From Nelumbo lutea (taxonomy: Eukaryota > Streptophyta > Magnoliopsida > Proteales > Nelumbonaceae): a stretch of 64,000 nucleotides of DNA. How positions within the stretch are numbered: the first letter of the stretch is position 1; the number at the start of each line of letters is the position of its first letter. The stretch spans positions 10,602,633-10,666,632 of the forward strand of contig JAKGHH010000006.1 in NCBI GenBank assembly GCA_022828595.1, read 5' to 3'. Positions 45,832 to 57,480 of the stretch are shown in pieces. Both the position numbers and the translations under genes were made by a program. Below the pieces are notes generated by a model that saw nothing but the letters and a program-made list of their open reading frames with translations, had not been told where the DNA came from and searched no databases.

Positions 45832-46325
45832 TTGGCTAAAGAAAACACTTGTATCTCATGAAGTGAAAAAATATCTTTGTAATCTTTTTTTTTTCAATTC
45901 TAAAAAAATATCTTTCTTTATTTTTTATAAAAAAAAGTTGAAATATCAAATTAACATAAAACTGACTAGAACTCCAAGAACACTTTATGCAAAGTGACTT
46001 TTTACCCATTGCAAGTTTGATATGAACTTATGATAAGGAAACGACTTAGAAAACAATACCTTCCTAAATAAATCCCAAAATTCCTACAACTCTCCATAAA
46101 TCAGCTACCATACTCATTTGATGTCTAAATTCCTAGAACTCTTCATAAGTGTGAAATGAACTTTCGGTAAGGAAACAACTTAGAAAACAATACCTGCCTA
46201 AATAAATCCCAAAATTCCTAGAAGTCTCCATAAATCAGCTACCACACTCATTTGATATCTAAATTCTCTTCAAATTTCACAAAACCGATGTTCAAAACCA
46301 AATTAAATTAAATCACTAAGGATAT

Positions 46326-47168
46326 CAATTTCCTCTCATTCAATTGCATTTCTATTTACATACTAAATTAAATCAATCAGTCTAGAAACATAAGTTCTGA
46401 AAATGTGAAATACTACATTTACATAAATGGCATAAAAAATTCTCTTCACAATATTATCATTCAACTACATTTTCATATTAAATTCTAAAATGTGAAAGAC
46501 TTGGATCAATAAATACACCCAAAAACTTAGAGTAATGAAATATTAAGGAAGCACTTAATGTCTACAGCCATTTGTAAAAAATAGTAAAGATGCACTTAAT
46601 CAAGACTTATTGATGCACTTAATATAGCAGTAGAGACAGAGACAATAACTATTTTCTAATGTCAACAGCCGTTGGAACTCATTGATGTTGCGCGTATGCA
46701 GCTTCGTTGCCTTCCCTCAACAAGAAAACTAAAGAGGAATAGAGATGGTTTTTTTACCTTGTACAAAATAGAGAGGAATAGATTAATGTATGGGTGAGAG
46801 GCGAGAGAAAAAGCTGAAAACCACGATGTTGATGTTGTCATTGCCCGTTGGTGGAGAATAGAGAGAAACCCTTATCCATCAGATCGAAGAGAGAGAGCTA
46901 CCTACTGTTGGATGTTGTTTGGTGGTACAAGGATTGATCGAGAAGGAGACGTGTTTGGTGCAAAGCTTGATTAATAGGGTGTTTGGTTTCATAGGCGTTT
47001 ATTTAATAAATGCTGTCACATAGGCACCACTTCAGAAATTCCCTCTCTTGCTCTTTCGTATGCATCGAGAATGGCAAAAGTAGATTTTGGTTTTTGTGCA
47101 TGCCTATTGTTTAGAAAAGTTATTTCTTAAAGCTTTCACAAACGGTTAGTCATTTTTTCACTATTACG
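46326..47168. other. Intergenic DNA, no gene recognised
   Basis: Frames are short and without motifs. The sequence is unlike the other repeats in this window. Confidence 0.4.
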
Positions 47169-47622
47169 CTGATGTGGTGCTTAGTGGCACCTAATTGTCA
47201 TAAATGGTTGTAATTATTATTATTTTTTGGTTTTTCAAACAAATAAAGTACAAACATTGAATGAAAAAGAAGCATATTAAAAGAAGAGAGAGAAAGATAT
47301 GACTAAGAGAGAAGGAGATGGAAAAATACAAAGAGGGCACAAAGAGCAAGAAATGAAAAAATATAAGAGGAAGAGGCGTGGTTTTAGTCTCCTTACTGAT
47401 GTGGTGCTTAGTGGCACCTAATTGTCATAAATGGTTGTAATTATTATTATTTTTTGGTTTTTCAAACAAATAAAGTACAAACATTGAATGAAAAAGAAGC
47501 ATATTAAAAGAAGAGAGAGAAAGATATGACTAAGAGTGAAGGAGATGGAAAAATACAAAGAGGGCACAAAGAGCAAGAAATGAAAAAATATAAGAGGAAG
47601 AGGCGTGGTTTTAGTCTCCTTA
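47169..47622. repeat. Tandem duplication of a 227-bp unit
   Basis: Two almost identical copies, 47169-47395 and 47396-47622. GATGTGGTGCTTAGTGGC starts at 47171 and again at 47398. I see one difference, GAGAGAAGG against GAGTGAAGG, so the duplication is recent compared with the surrounding repeats. The function of the sequence is unknown. Confidence 0.9.
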
Positions 47623-47639
47623 CAGCGGCTGTTTTAGCA

Positions 47640-48048
47640 GCAGTCACACTTCAGCCAGTTCAAAGATTGGCACCAAAAGTGGTTTTTCTTGTAGTGGTAT
47701 TTAGGCCCTGAAATCATGGCTATTATGGAAGGGATTCAAAAGACTAAAGAGCTGAATATCAGAAAGTAGTTAAAGGTGATTCCAAGATTGTAATTAGATA
47801 GTTATAAAAATAAAATAAAAAAGGAGGAAGGTTGATGGTGTTACACATTTATAAAAGAGGAAAACTGTAAAATGCTACAAGGAGTAAAGGTAATTTGTAT
47901 ATAATTGGGTCTAAAAAATGCTAATTCATTGGCTGACACGCTTGCTAAACAAGGGGTGGGAAGGAATAATTTATTCTGATCGCTTCCTTTTATTTGTACT
48001 AAAAGTTATGCCTTTTTAATGAAATTGATTTTGTTATTGGCCAAAAAA
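47640..48048 (+). pseudogene. 3' end of a LINE (RNase H tail)
   Basis: The end reads NSLADTLAKQGVGRNN, the C-terminus of a plant LINE RNase H, followed by a short 3' UTR (TTTGTACTAAAAGTTATGCC) and an A-rich tail at 48042-48050. Upstream pieces include MEGIQKTKELNI. Everything 5' of this has been lost or diverged. The tail is followed by a (TA)n run at 48064-48083. Confidence 0.65.
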
Positions 48049-48392
48049 AATACAATTCTATCTTATATATATATATATATATACAACCACCATGTTTACT
48101 TCAAATACATTCTATGAAAATTTCTTTTTTATACCAACCTTTTTTTTACATGCCCGTGCTTAGCACGGTCACCCCTTGTTAGTTAAATTAGTTATTTCAG
48201 CAAGTATTTGAAGTATTTAGTCTCTTATAACAACTAGCACCCTACAGACCTAAGAAAGCAAAATCCAATCAAGGAAATAAACCAAGAACTTTCTCATTAA
48301 CATGTCTTCTTGAGATGGTGCATTCAAAGGATGCTACAAATAGGTTTTGTTGCTTCACTCCTCACAGTTTCTGTGCCCATTAACTGACTCAG

Positions 48393-50095
48393 TTATATCA
48401 TATTTTGAATTCTCCTCACTGTCCTAGTAGCTACGACAGGTTTTGCATTAATGGATTCTCCAAATTCTTTTGTCCGGAATATCTTGACGCAGAAAGAATT
48501 TCCTTTTAACTCAAAGGTGCAGGCATCACCCTCTTCAATGCTGTTTGCTTTCCGAAATTGAACCATCCCAGATCCCAGGTCCACACGGCCATCTGTCCTC
48601 TTTTTGACCTTCACAGGCCATGGCCTCCCCTCAGGATCCCAAAGCAGCATTGTTTTCACCTTGCTTCCAAGGACGTTCTCTTCCGCAAAAGCCTTCGGAA
48701 TAGTCTGTCATCCAACATACAGAAAGAGTGAGGTGAAGAAATCAAATGAGCTGAATCAAGCATTTGTTAATATCTCACTTTACCCAGGCATCTGAAGCAT
48801 GAAATTTAGTCAAAAACTCACCATTTGATATTTTCTAGACTCACAGCAAGGAATAGTGAAATGGGGGTGCTCTGTTTTATATGAACAGGCAGCTTCAAAT
48901 GCTGCATTTCTAGCCTTGATGACAGCTTTCCTCTTTGGACCATTAACATATCCACCTGCATGCATATGATGTGTGATGTAATGACATGAGTAGAATGAAG
49001 AGAGACGGAGTATAATGTGTTCTGAAAGGGAACCGAACCAGTTGGAAGAACACACAATTTACTACTCCAGAAATAATTGTTTCCTTCTTGATGTCTTTGG
49101 CCAACGGTTTGCCTTGATTTTCTTTCTTTGGGCAAGAACCAATTATCACTTCTTTCTTGATTTTTTTGCTCAGGATCTTGCCTTGAGTTTCTTTCCTTGG
49201 GCAGGAGTCGGCAACTATCTCCTCCTTCTTTATGTGCTTGGCCATTGACGATGACGACCTTCCCTGATTTTCTTCTGTTGTGTAGCAGTCAGCAACCGGT
49301 TCTTTCTTGATATCTCTGGCTATCAATCTAATCTGGTTTTCTTGATCTTGGTAGGAATGACTCTGACCCCGAGTCCCAACCTCGAGTGAAGGTACTTCCT
49401 TTTCACAAGCACTTGTATCGTATACCTTAACACTAAATTTTGAATTACCATTATACCTGAAAACTAGAAACTCCCTCAAAGCTAAAGAGTGATGTTTCAC
49501 AAATCTCCCCCAGCCATTGCAGAAAAACAATTGCTTCTTAACCCATTTAACCTTCACATGCAACGGTTTTCCTGTTGGACCCCTAAGGATGGATGCTTTG
49601 GGCACTGAACCATTGAAATGCTTGATAAATGATGGTGGTATCCGCTACAGAATCAAAGCAGTCCAAATTAAAAACCCATACAATATCACAAAAAAAATTG
49701 TCTAAACCAATGGTATTCATGCAGTTGAAGACGAAAAACAAAATAACAACAACAAGAATACTGCTACAGAAAAGAAAATCGTTGTTCTTCGCCAATCAAA
49801 CCCAGAAACTAATTGCAATGCTCACATGATCAGATTCCATACTTATTACATGCGGAGTGCAGAAAACATAGTCCTAGATTACTCATACAATGAAGAGACA
49901 AAACGAATAGAACTGAAGATTGTGGAAGAACACCGGAAAAACTAATATTAGCCAAAAGGATGAAAAGAAGCCGAATATGTTGTAATCAAGAGGAACTGCA
50001 AGCTTTACCAGAAGCCTGAAGTCTTCCCGGCGGAGTAAGACTTTGAAGAAAGAAGGTCTGTTCCGACGACAGGAATTAGCAACTGTACAGTCCAT
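48393..50095 (-). CDS. REM-C, intact two-B3-domain (REM-type) transcription factor
   Basis: Four exons on the minus strand, 50009-50095, 49056-49644, 48822-48955 and 48393-48704, give 373 codons plus TAA. Phases are consistent (87, 589, 134 and 312 nt). A nuclear DNA-binding protein is expected. The first B3 domain covers residues about 14-110 (PSFFKVLLRREDFRLL, FCNGWGRFVKHHSLAL, FLVFRYNGNSKFSVKVYD). Residues 141-217 form a linker of four IKKE motifs spaced 23-26 residues apart. A basic PKRK at about 231-234 could be a nuclear signal. The second B3 domain covers about 255-345 (HPHFTIPCCESRKYQ, LLWDPEGRPWPVKVKK, EEGDACTFELKGNSFCVKIF). The start codon matches REM-A and REM-B. Oddities: the intron 2 donor is gtgtgt instead of gtgagt, and Arg replaces the usual Gly in SLALREF. 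Target genes are unknown. Confidence 0.88.
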
Positions 50096-50134
50096 GTTTT
50101 CAGATTTGTTCCGTTGGGCAGATAGTAATTCAAA

Positions 50135-50143
50135 CCTTTATAT
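50135..50143 (-). promoter_or_regulatory. TATA-like box upstream of REM-C
   Basis: ATATAAAGG on the minus strand, about 40 nt before the ATG, shared with REM-A. The 5' leader would be very short, so this remains tentative. Confidence 0.35.
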
Positions 50144-50411
50144 TGCAATACAACACAGAGCATGGATCGCCCCAACGGCATGTCGGCAATCACATCGGCT
50201 GCCGCTACCATCCATCTCAGACAGACGGTCCAATGAAACACGCACACGATCTGTGTGTTAAACAAGAGTCCAGAGCAGATCACAATTGGTTAAACAATAG
50301 GAGACGTTGCCTGTTGCCTAAGTAGACACTCGGCTAACATACTACAGTCAATATTATTTGAAGCCCTACATCACACGTACATCATCCCACCCTGTATTCG
50401 GAACATCTTTC
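50144..50411. other. REM-C upstream flank
   Basis: Homologous to the upstream flanks of REM-A and REM-B, including a minus-strand TTTAACCAATTGTGATC segment. No other gene is seen. Confidence 0.5.
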
Positions 50412-50873
50412 GGGTAAAATACAAAAACCTTACCTGAAGTTTCTGATTTGAGAAATTTGACAAAAAAACTCCCTTCCATCATTTTCTTAGACGGAAAACG
50501 TTAGAATAATGCATCAATTTCTTTTAAATACCCATTCTACCCTTTTGTAAATTATGTACATATAAAATTATTAAAATAACCCTGTTTTTACTTGACAAAA
50601 ACCTCTTTTTAACAATCATCGTCTAATGTTTTTATTTAATGAAAACATGGTTATTCAGTAATTTTGTATGTAAAATAATTTATAAAATGGTAGAATGTGT
50701 ATTTGGAAGAAATTGGTACATCAGTCTAACATTTTCGATATGGGCAAGTGACAAAAGGGAGGTTTTTGTCAAGTTTTTAAAAAATTCAGGGGAGATATTT
50801 GTTAAAATGAAACTACAGGAGAGGTTTTTATGATTGTTAGAAACTTTAGGGGGAGGTTTTTATATTTTACCCC
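50412..50873. mobile_element. Foldback MITE-like element, 462 bp
   Basis: Left end GGGTAAAATACAAAAACCTTACCTGAAGTTTC. The right end on the other strand is GGGGTAAAATATAAAAACCTCCCCCTAAAGTTTC. These are long terminal inverted repeats, and a second inner set of AAAAACCTC motifs lies inside. The left half is shared with REM-B (37115-37258), so it was in place before those two copies separated. No clear target duplication. Confidence 0.7.
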
Positions 50874-50933
50874 ATTATTTAGGAGAAATGTTCCCAATGT
50901 AGAGTAGAATGTGTCTATGAGGTCGTTGTGAGG

Positions 50934-51491
50934 TAGGGGTGACCATGTGTCGGGCCAAGCTAAGCCCGAGCGGGGCTTTGCACTTATGATAAGGGCTATA
51001 GCTTAGGCCTGGTCCTGGCCCGGCCTAGGGTTCTGGGCCTAAAACATAAGCCCTAGCCCAAGTCTATAGGGGCCCGGGCCGGGTCGGGCCTAATTCTGAG
51101 CCAATATCATTCATATGTAAAACATTAAATATCAATATATTAAATGACATAACAAGCATATAAAATTATTTTATACATTATATAATATAAAATATTACAT
51201 ATAATATAAATTATACATGTCATGTTATAAAATTTATATATAAAATATATAAAATAATGTAAAATAACATGTATACATTATACACCAAATGTGTAAGTTT
51301 AAATATATGCGGGCCAGGCCGGGCCTGGGCTGGACTTAAAGTATTAAGCCCAAGCCCGGACCTAAAATTTGAGGGCCTGATGTGGGCCTGGGCCTAAGCC
51401 GGGCCTGAACATAAAACCCAGGCCCAAGCCTAGAATTTCTGAGTGGAGATTGTGCCGGCCAGGCCAGGCCGGGCTGAAATGATCACTCCTA
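50934..51491. mobile_element. Non-autonomous hAT-like element, 558 bp
   Basis: Ends TAGGGGTGACCATGTGTCGGGCC and, on the other strand, TAGGAGTGATCATTTCAGCCCGG. Perfect 8-bp target duplication TTGTGAGG at 50926-50933 and 51492-51499. GGGCC-rich ends, AT-rich centre, no coding sequence. Confidence 0.92.
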
Positions 51492-51499
51492 TTGTGAGG

Positions 51500-52445
51500 C
51501 GCTCTATGTGAGGAGTAGATCCTAATTCTCCATAACTTTTGTTTCAATTTTCAAACCAAATACGAGTTGAGACCTCCTGCCAACTGCATCATATCTCACA
51601 ATCAAACTTTGAGCCCATCATAAAGTGGGACCCATCATGTATGAGATGATGTTGGTAGGGTGTTGATCCGGATTCACCAAACACAGCCTTAAGTCTCAGC
51701 GCTAACATACCAATCTACTATATAGATACTAGTAGGCCTCCTTGCACGACCGTGGTCATCGCTACTTCTCTATTTTGTTCTTCCACGTTACCATGCCATC
51801 CTACAAACAACATTAGAACACCACTTAAACTGTTCAAAGTTAGTTGACCACTCTTTCATTTTTATGGCATGAGATATTGCATAATATATAAATTGATAGA
51901 TAAAAAATTAGTTTTTATTACTTCTTAATATTGGTAACAAAAATTACAATGATTCATCCCAAGACTCTAAGTAGCCAATAAATAAGGGTGTGTAGAGTAT
52001 GGGTTTTTGACATTTTGAATGTTTATAGTTCTACAGTGGAAATCAAAAATCTACATTGGGCCTATCCATACTTCACTGAAATAAAATTGCAAATTCTTGT
52101 ATGGCTTAATGAATTGTTTAGAAGTTGGTGTGAAAGGAACATGTTAGAAGAGTAGAAGAGCGCTCAACCTTACTTATATTCAAGATCGTTATCATGCAAA
52201 TACAACTCATTCTTCTTTAACTCTGTTAGGCCAATATATTTGTTTAAGTGTCAATTGATCTAGGTAGCACCTAAGCAAGGTGTTTACTATTGATGCGAGA
52301 TAGCTGGAACAAAATGGATAATAGACCAAAGATCTTGAAGTAGTCCTCATTATGCAGCCAATTATAGACTTTGAGAACTATTGCCACCTTGACTTGATCA
52401 TGAGAAGTCATTAACCTTAGGTGATGAGCCAAGAAAGAATCTCTT
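51500..52445. other. Intergenic DNA with a remnant of the REM upstream block
   Basis: The segment 51690-51760 (CACAGCCTTAAG, AACATACCAATCTACT) matches 21120-21190 upstream of REM-A, which shows how far the duplicated block once reached. The rest is unassigned. Confidence 0.5.
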
Positions 52446-52453
52446 CACAAACC

Positions 52454-53012
52454 TAGGGGTGGCTACGAGCCAAGCTTTTCACGAGCCATTCAAGCTTGCA
52501 TCATGAAAAGCTGAGCTCATCTCAGTTAAACCGAACTTTGAGCCGAGTTCATGCCTAATATATAGGCTCATTGCTAATCAAGTCGAGCTCGAGCCCAATG
52601 AAGCTCAACTCATGAGGCTCACAAGCCTAATCGAGCCTAGTATAATAAATAATTATTTTTTTATTATATACATACATATATACATATAGTAAATAACTTT
52701 TATAATTCTTATTTTTTTATATGTATATTTTTATTTTTATATGTATAATAACAAATAATTTTTATAATTCTCAATTTTTTGTATGTAAAATAAAAAATAT
52801 TTTTATATTTACAATTTTTATTTATAGAAAAAAACTTGGCTTGCAGTCGAGCTCGAGCCGAGCCGAGCTTGAACTTGCGAGCTTTGAACCGAGTCGAGCT
52901 CGATCTCATGTCTCTAGCTTGAATTGAGTTCGAGCTCTTGCCCAACACATTTTCAGCAAGTCGAGCTCTAATAGCCAAGTATTCGGCTCGATTCAGCTCA
53001 AATCCACCCCTA
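52454..53012. mobile_element. Non-autonomous hAT-like element, 559 bp
   Basis: Ends TAGGGGTGGCTACGAGCC and, on the other strand, TAGGGGTGGATTTGAGC. Flanking 8-mers CACAAACC (52446-52453) and CAGATACC (53013-53020) match at six of eight positions. The interior is rich in GAGCTCGAG and GAGCC words with an AT-rich centre (52640-52830). No coding sequence. Confidence 0.8.
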
Positions 53013-53020
53013 CAGATACC

Positions 53021-53980
53021 TAGTTCTTATAGTTACCATTTGGACCAAAATACACAAGGGAATCTTTCTTTGTGTTTCTGGAAACCTCTCCTCTCAAAGA
53101 ACCTATATTGTTAAGAAAAAAAAGTCAAATCAAAATCAATATATTAATAAACAAACCAAAATCAAGCTTAACAAAATTTTAAAGTCATTTAGGCTATGGA
53201 CATGAAGTTTTTGAGCCTAGTCATCTATATGTTCTCTACATTATCTGCAGTTTAAATTTATAGAGATATGGTAGTTTCATCATCTAGTAACTTTATTATA
53301 TATTGATTCCTCAATCATATTATAGCTGGATTCAGAAATCCTACTCTAACAATACAAGCCAAGGACCAAGAGTTTAGTAGCTGATTTTCTTTTAATTTTA
53401 TGTATATTTTTATTATAAAATAATAATACTTGCCTTGGCCCCATATCTAAACAACCGTTACAACACAACCAAATCAATTCATGATTATAAGGAAACTTTG
53501 ATTCCATTCATCAGTGTATCAATGGCATCATCAGCACCACCTATAAGAAACCTCTTGGGGCTTAGATATCTTAAGTACATTTTCATCATTGTTATATTGA
53601 ATGATGCCATCACTTTTGCAAAAAAAAAAAAAAAATTGAGTCTCTTCTTTAATCTAGCATAAAATTGTAAAAGTCCAACGGTCCCAGAATTTCATCCCAA
53701 TTCCAAAAACTTTGATAAAAATCAATTAATAAATCAATTATAATGATGAAACTTGTTCAATGAAACGGGTTCGCTAGAAAACTCAAATATGAAATACTAA
53801 ATTGTATATTCTTCAATCATTCTTCTTTTGAAGATTTTGTAAAATGGGACATTTTTGCCTTGTTCACTCCATTGTCATCAAGTTGGAATGACAAATCTTT
53901 GAGCAGAGGAGCCCATGAAATCTGCATTTTCGTGTTAGAAACATAAATATATGTAAGTGCAAGATTTCATAAATTTCAAA
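53021..53980. other. Intergenic DNA, no gene recognised
   Basis: A 75-codon frame at 53435-53662 includes a poly-lysine run from an A-tract and has no recognisable domain. Confidence 0.4.
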
Positions 53981-54444
53981 TGAAGAACAAGCATAGATGC
54001 TCTTAGTCATTTGAGTAACATATGGGAAATTGACTTTTATCGGTTTTCATCATCATCTTTTCAAGCTCGATGGAAGCTTATTTTACGTTTCACTAAGAAA
54101 TTAACAAATATTTAGAATAAATTAACTTCATTGTTGTCCTTATTCGTTCATAGATCATTAATAAGGATTGAGAAGCAAACATAACTTGCTACAAAAAAAC
54201 AAATCATCTACTTGTAGAGATAGTGAGAAGATATAGCCGTAGGGACACTTTTGTACTTATACTATCTTTTGCTGTACACATATTTTATGTACTCTTTATT
54301 TTGTACATTAAGGGCAGATTCTTCCTGTTATCTTCTTTAATATAAATATCTCTTTTAGGATGTTGACAGGCACTAGGTGATACACCCACAAATCTTCTGT
54401 GATCTCTCTCTCTCTCTCTCTCTCTCTTTTATCTAACTCTAACA
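53981..54444 (+). repeat. 5' LTR of copia element 2
   Basis: 464 bp, TGAAGAACAAGC...CTCTAACA. A (CT)n tract lies near its end (54402-54427). The outer boundary is where similarity to element 1 begins. Confidence 0.75.
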
Positions 54445-54458
54445 TTGTATCAGAGCAA
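54445..54458 (+). other. Primer-binding site (initiator tRNA-Met type)
   Basis: TTGTATCAGAGC lies directly after the LTR. It is one base short of the usual TGGTATCAGAGC primer site of copia elements. Confidence 0.8.
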
Positions 54459-54890
54459 GGCGCGATCTAATTTGCATATAACATCTTCATAGCCCTTTTC
54501 TTTTCTGTTATCTAGAGTACTCCCTAACAGTATTTAGAAAGCTCTTGAGTGCTCTTTAATCCATTATCTGAGGTTGCATTTAAACAGAACTCCACAGAAA
54601 CTTTTTCTGGACTATTGCTCCATCAGATTTCTCCTTTTTGTTGGATCTCCTTCTAAAGGCATCAAATCAAGCTAAAACTTTGGATTTAGTGTCACCTAGA
54701 GCAGATCTAATGACTATAATTGATTTGGTTTGGATAAATTTGATTTAGAAGGGTTTTAAGCCACTTCTGAGTATGGCAGACCTTTACAGTTTCCTTTTCT
54801 AGGTAGTGGCTAAAAGGTACTTCTTTCTTTCTTCTAATTTGAACCCTACCCTTTGTTTAGAAGTGTGGTTTTCTTGCTCTTGTGATTCAA

Positions 54891-55925
54891 TGGCATCAAA
54901 AAGGATGGAGGTTCTCCCTATTAAGTTTAATGGTATGAACTATGCATTTTGAAAATTTAATTTTCAATTTCATGTGGAGGCAAAAAGGTCTCTGGGGATA
55001 TCTGGATGGATTTGTAGTTAAACCTGATGATTCAGACATTAAGGGTCTTAATTAGTGGAGAATTGTAATGCGAAAATCGCATCATGGATCATAAGATCGA
55101 TTGAAACTAACATTGCAATTCCTATGAGAGGATACGGGACTACCTATGAGATGTATGAGTGTCTTGAGAAAGTATATCAACAATCAAACACCTCGAGATA
55201 GTACTAGATAGAGGTTGACATCTTCTCATATTATCAAGGAGAAAGGAAGGTCCAAGAATATTATGTTGGGCTTATAAACCTTTGGACAGAGTATGAGTTT
55301 GTACACATGGCAAAGGATCTGTCGGAATGTTGTGTGAAGTATATGAAGGAATACTTTGATAGAAGAAAGATTATGCACTTCCTAATGCATCTCAAGCTTG
55401 AATTCGAAGTTATAAAAGTTGAAACCAAATTTTCTACACAGACTACTCTAGATGGGAGAAGAGTCCAACATTAATACTATTTTCCTGGCAACAAAACTGA
55501 AAAGGAAAAATGACTTCTCTAAAGCACAGTGCTATGAGTGTATGGAGTTTGGGCATATTGTCTCCCATTGCATGAAAAAGAATACATGCACTTACTATAA
55601 ACAGTTCAACCATATTATTATTGAATGCTCTACTTGGCCTCAAAAAAATAATGAATCAAATTAGAAAAAAGGAAGCTACAAGGCTTATCAGACTGTTGCA
55701 GATGCATCAAATGCAACATCCTCCATTATTTCTATGGCTGGCCAAAATGATACTTCAAGTGGCATGTCTCAAGAATGGATTCGACAACTCATGTCCTCGA
55801 TCATCTCTTTAACCTTCTTTGTTGTTGGTCTGTCTAGTAAGTGACCAACCAATTGTGCCTCACCGAATCATCTGTAGTATATTGAATCAGGAACCTCTAA
55901 CCATATGACAGGGGCCACACTTGGT
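54891..55925 (+). pseudogene. Gag and protease of copia element 2
   Basis: Gag starts MASKRMEVLPIKFNGMNYAF at 54891, with a stop at the Trp that should follow. The CCHC knuckles are CYECMEFGHIVSHC and CTYYKQFNHIIIEC (about 55530-55632). The protease motif is YIESGTSNHMTG at about 55877-55915, so the catalytic Asp (present in element 1) is Glu here. Confidence 0.8.
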
Positions 55926-56239
55926 TAGCATCCCAAACCCCATCTTACCAATAAACACATTGTCACTACTAATGGTGAGGAATTAGATATATTTGGATGT
56001 GATGATTTGTATTTATCTACTTCTAAGTCATCTCCATTTCATTTATCGAAAACATTATTTGTACCCAAGCTCACCACAATTTGATTTCAGCTGGCCAACT
56101 GATAGAAGAAGGTAACTTTGTCTCATTCACTTTTGATGGTTGTTTGATACAAGACTGGCAAACTGGAAGATGAAGGGGAAGGGGCATAGAATGGGACGAC
56201 TATTTACTTTGGAGTTTCAAAAGAATAAGGCTGCACTAG

Positions 56240-57480
56240 TTTCTACTTCATGTTTGACTTCTACTACCTCTAGTTTTGAGTCATTTAATTGTAATAATGA
56301 TTTGCATTTGTGGTATAAACGCCTTGGCCATCCGTTTTCTAAGAAACTCGATCAGTTATTTGCTTCAAGTAGTTTATATATCTCTGCTACTTCTTTTAAG
56401 AATGTAAACAAAAAATTGAATTACTTGTGGTTGATTTAAGAGTCATATTTTACCTTTTCCATCTCACTATAAGTATGCTACAATCCCTTTTTACTTAATA
56501 CATAGTGATGTCCAGTCCCCTCTTGTTGTTTTATGGATGATATATAAATACTTTGTAACATTTATTGATGGCTGAACTCGTTTCACCTGGCTTTATTTTT
56601 TTCGAAAGAAATATGAAGTTTAATCTGTATTTAAACACTTTAATGATTATGTTACTATCCAATTTGATGCTCGGATATTTTGATATGGACTTCCAAACTT
56701 ACTTAAAACAACATAGAATTCAATCACTGAAATCCTATCTAAGCACCCCACAACAAAATGGGGTAGCAGAAATAAACAATTGACATATTTTGAGTGTAGT
56801 TAGAACAATTTTACAAGACTTCCATGTATCCTCTTGGTTTTGGGTGGAGGCGAACAACAATGTTGTGCATCTTATATATTGTCTTCCTCCGTCTGTCTTA
56901 AACAATTTTTATTTCCAATCTCTTTTACACAAACCTCTAGATCTGTTCAAGGTTTTTTGTTGTGCTTGTTTTGTTCACCTTCCACGTCATGAATGCACAA
57001 AGCTAACTACACAAGCGATGCATTTGGATCTCCTGTAATGTATCTTTCCTTGAAAGTGTATCATTTTTTGAACATATTGTAAAATTCTCAGCTCCCATTT
57101 CGTTATTACACAATTTTGACTCTACATGTACCTCAAGTATACCAATGCCCCCTCCGCAACAACTTCAGACCTACTTCAGGAAGCAACGGTCTTCTTCAGT
57201 CTCAATGCCCCCCTCTGCTTCACCACCAGCTATTGATCCAGTCATTCCAACTGCCCTAGTATGTGTACCCAATCCTCCCCTTGAACCCACTATACCCATT
57301 TTACATCGTTCTTCTAGAATTTCTCACCCACCTGGTAGTTATGGTTTTTCACCAGTCCATAGCTTCTTCTTTGTTGTTTTATCTACCAAATTCACTCCCA
57401 GATCTTACAAGTAGTCTGTAGCAAAACCACACTAGAAAGATGCCATGGATTTTGAGATCCGAGCACTTCATGAGAATGAT
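56240..57480 (+). pseudogene. Integrase and RT start of copia element 2
   Basis: Pre-integrase region SSFESFNCNNDLHLWYKRLG and HPFSKKLDQLF (56270-56370), core with FVTFIDG and TRFTWLYFFRKK (56550-56610), STPQQNGVAEINN (56740-56783) and SSWFWVEANNNVVHLIY (56830-56880). A Pro-rich linker (57145-57414) follows, then KDAMDFEIRALHEND. Stops at several points. Confidence 0.8.

Larger units (their letters stand above)
44243..46325. repeat. Right arm of the large inverted repeat
   Basis: Reverse-complement counterpart of 30180-32691. It contains the copia RT end (44243-44540), a minus-strand copia gag fragment (about 44545-45330), a minus-strand PPR fragment (45480-45831) and the 134-bp duplicated segment (46030-46290). 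It lacks the hAT-like element of the left arm. Confidence 0.85.
53981..57480 (+). mobile_element. Copia element 2, truncated in RT
   Basis: Plus-strand element with 5' LTR, primer site, gag, protease, integrase and the first codons of RT. Sequence identity to copia element 1 is high along its length. It breaks off at about 57480, just after EIRALHEND, and no 3' LTR is seen. It lacks the hAT insertion of element 1 and so provides the empty site for it. Confidence 0.85.

Noticed and set aside
50412..50873. Mutator-like classification of the foldback element
   Set aside because: The long inverted ends fit, but I could not find the 9-bp target duplication that would support it, so I left it unclassified.
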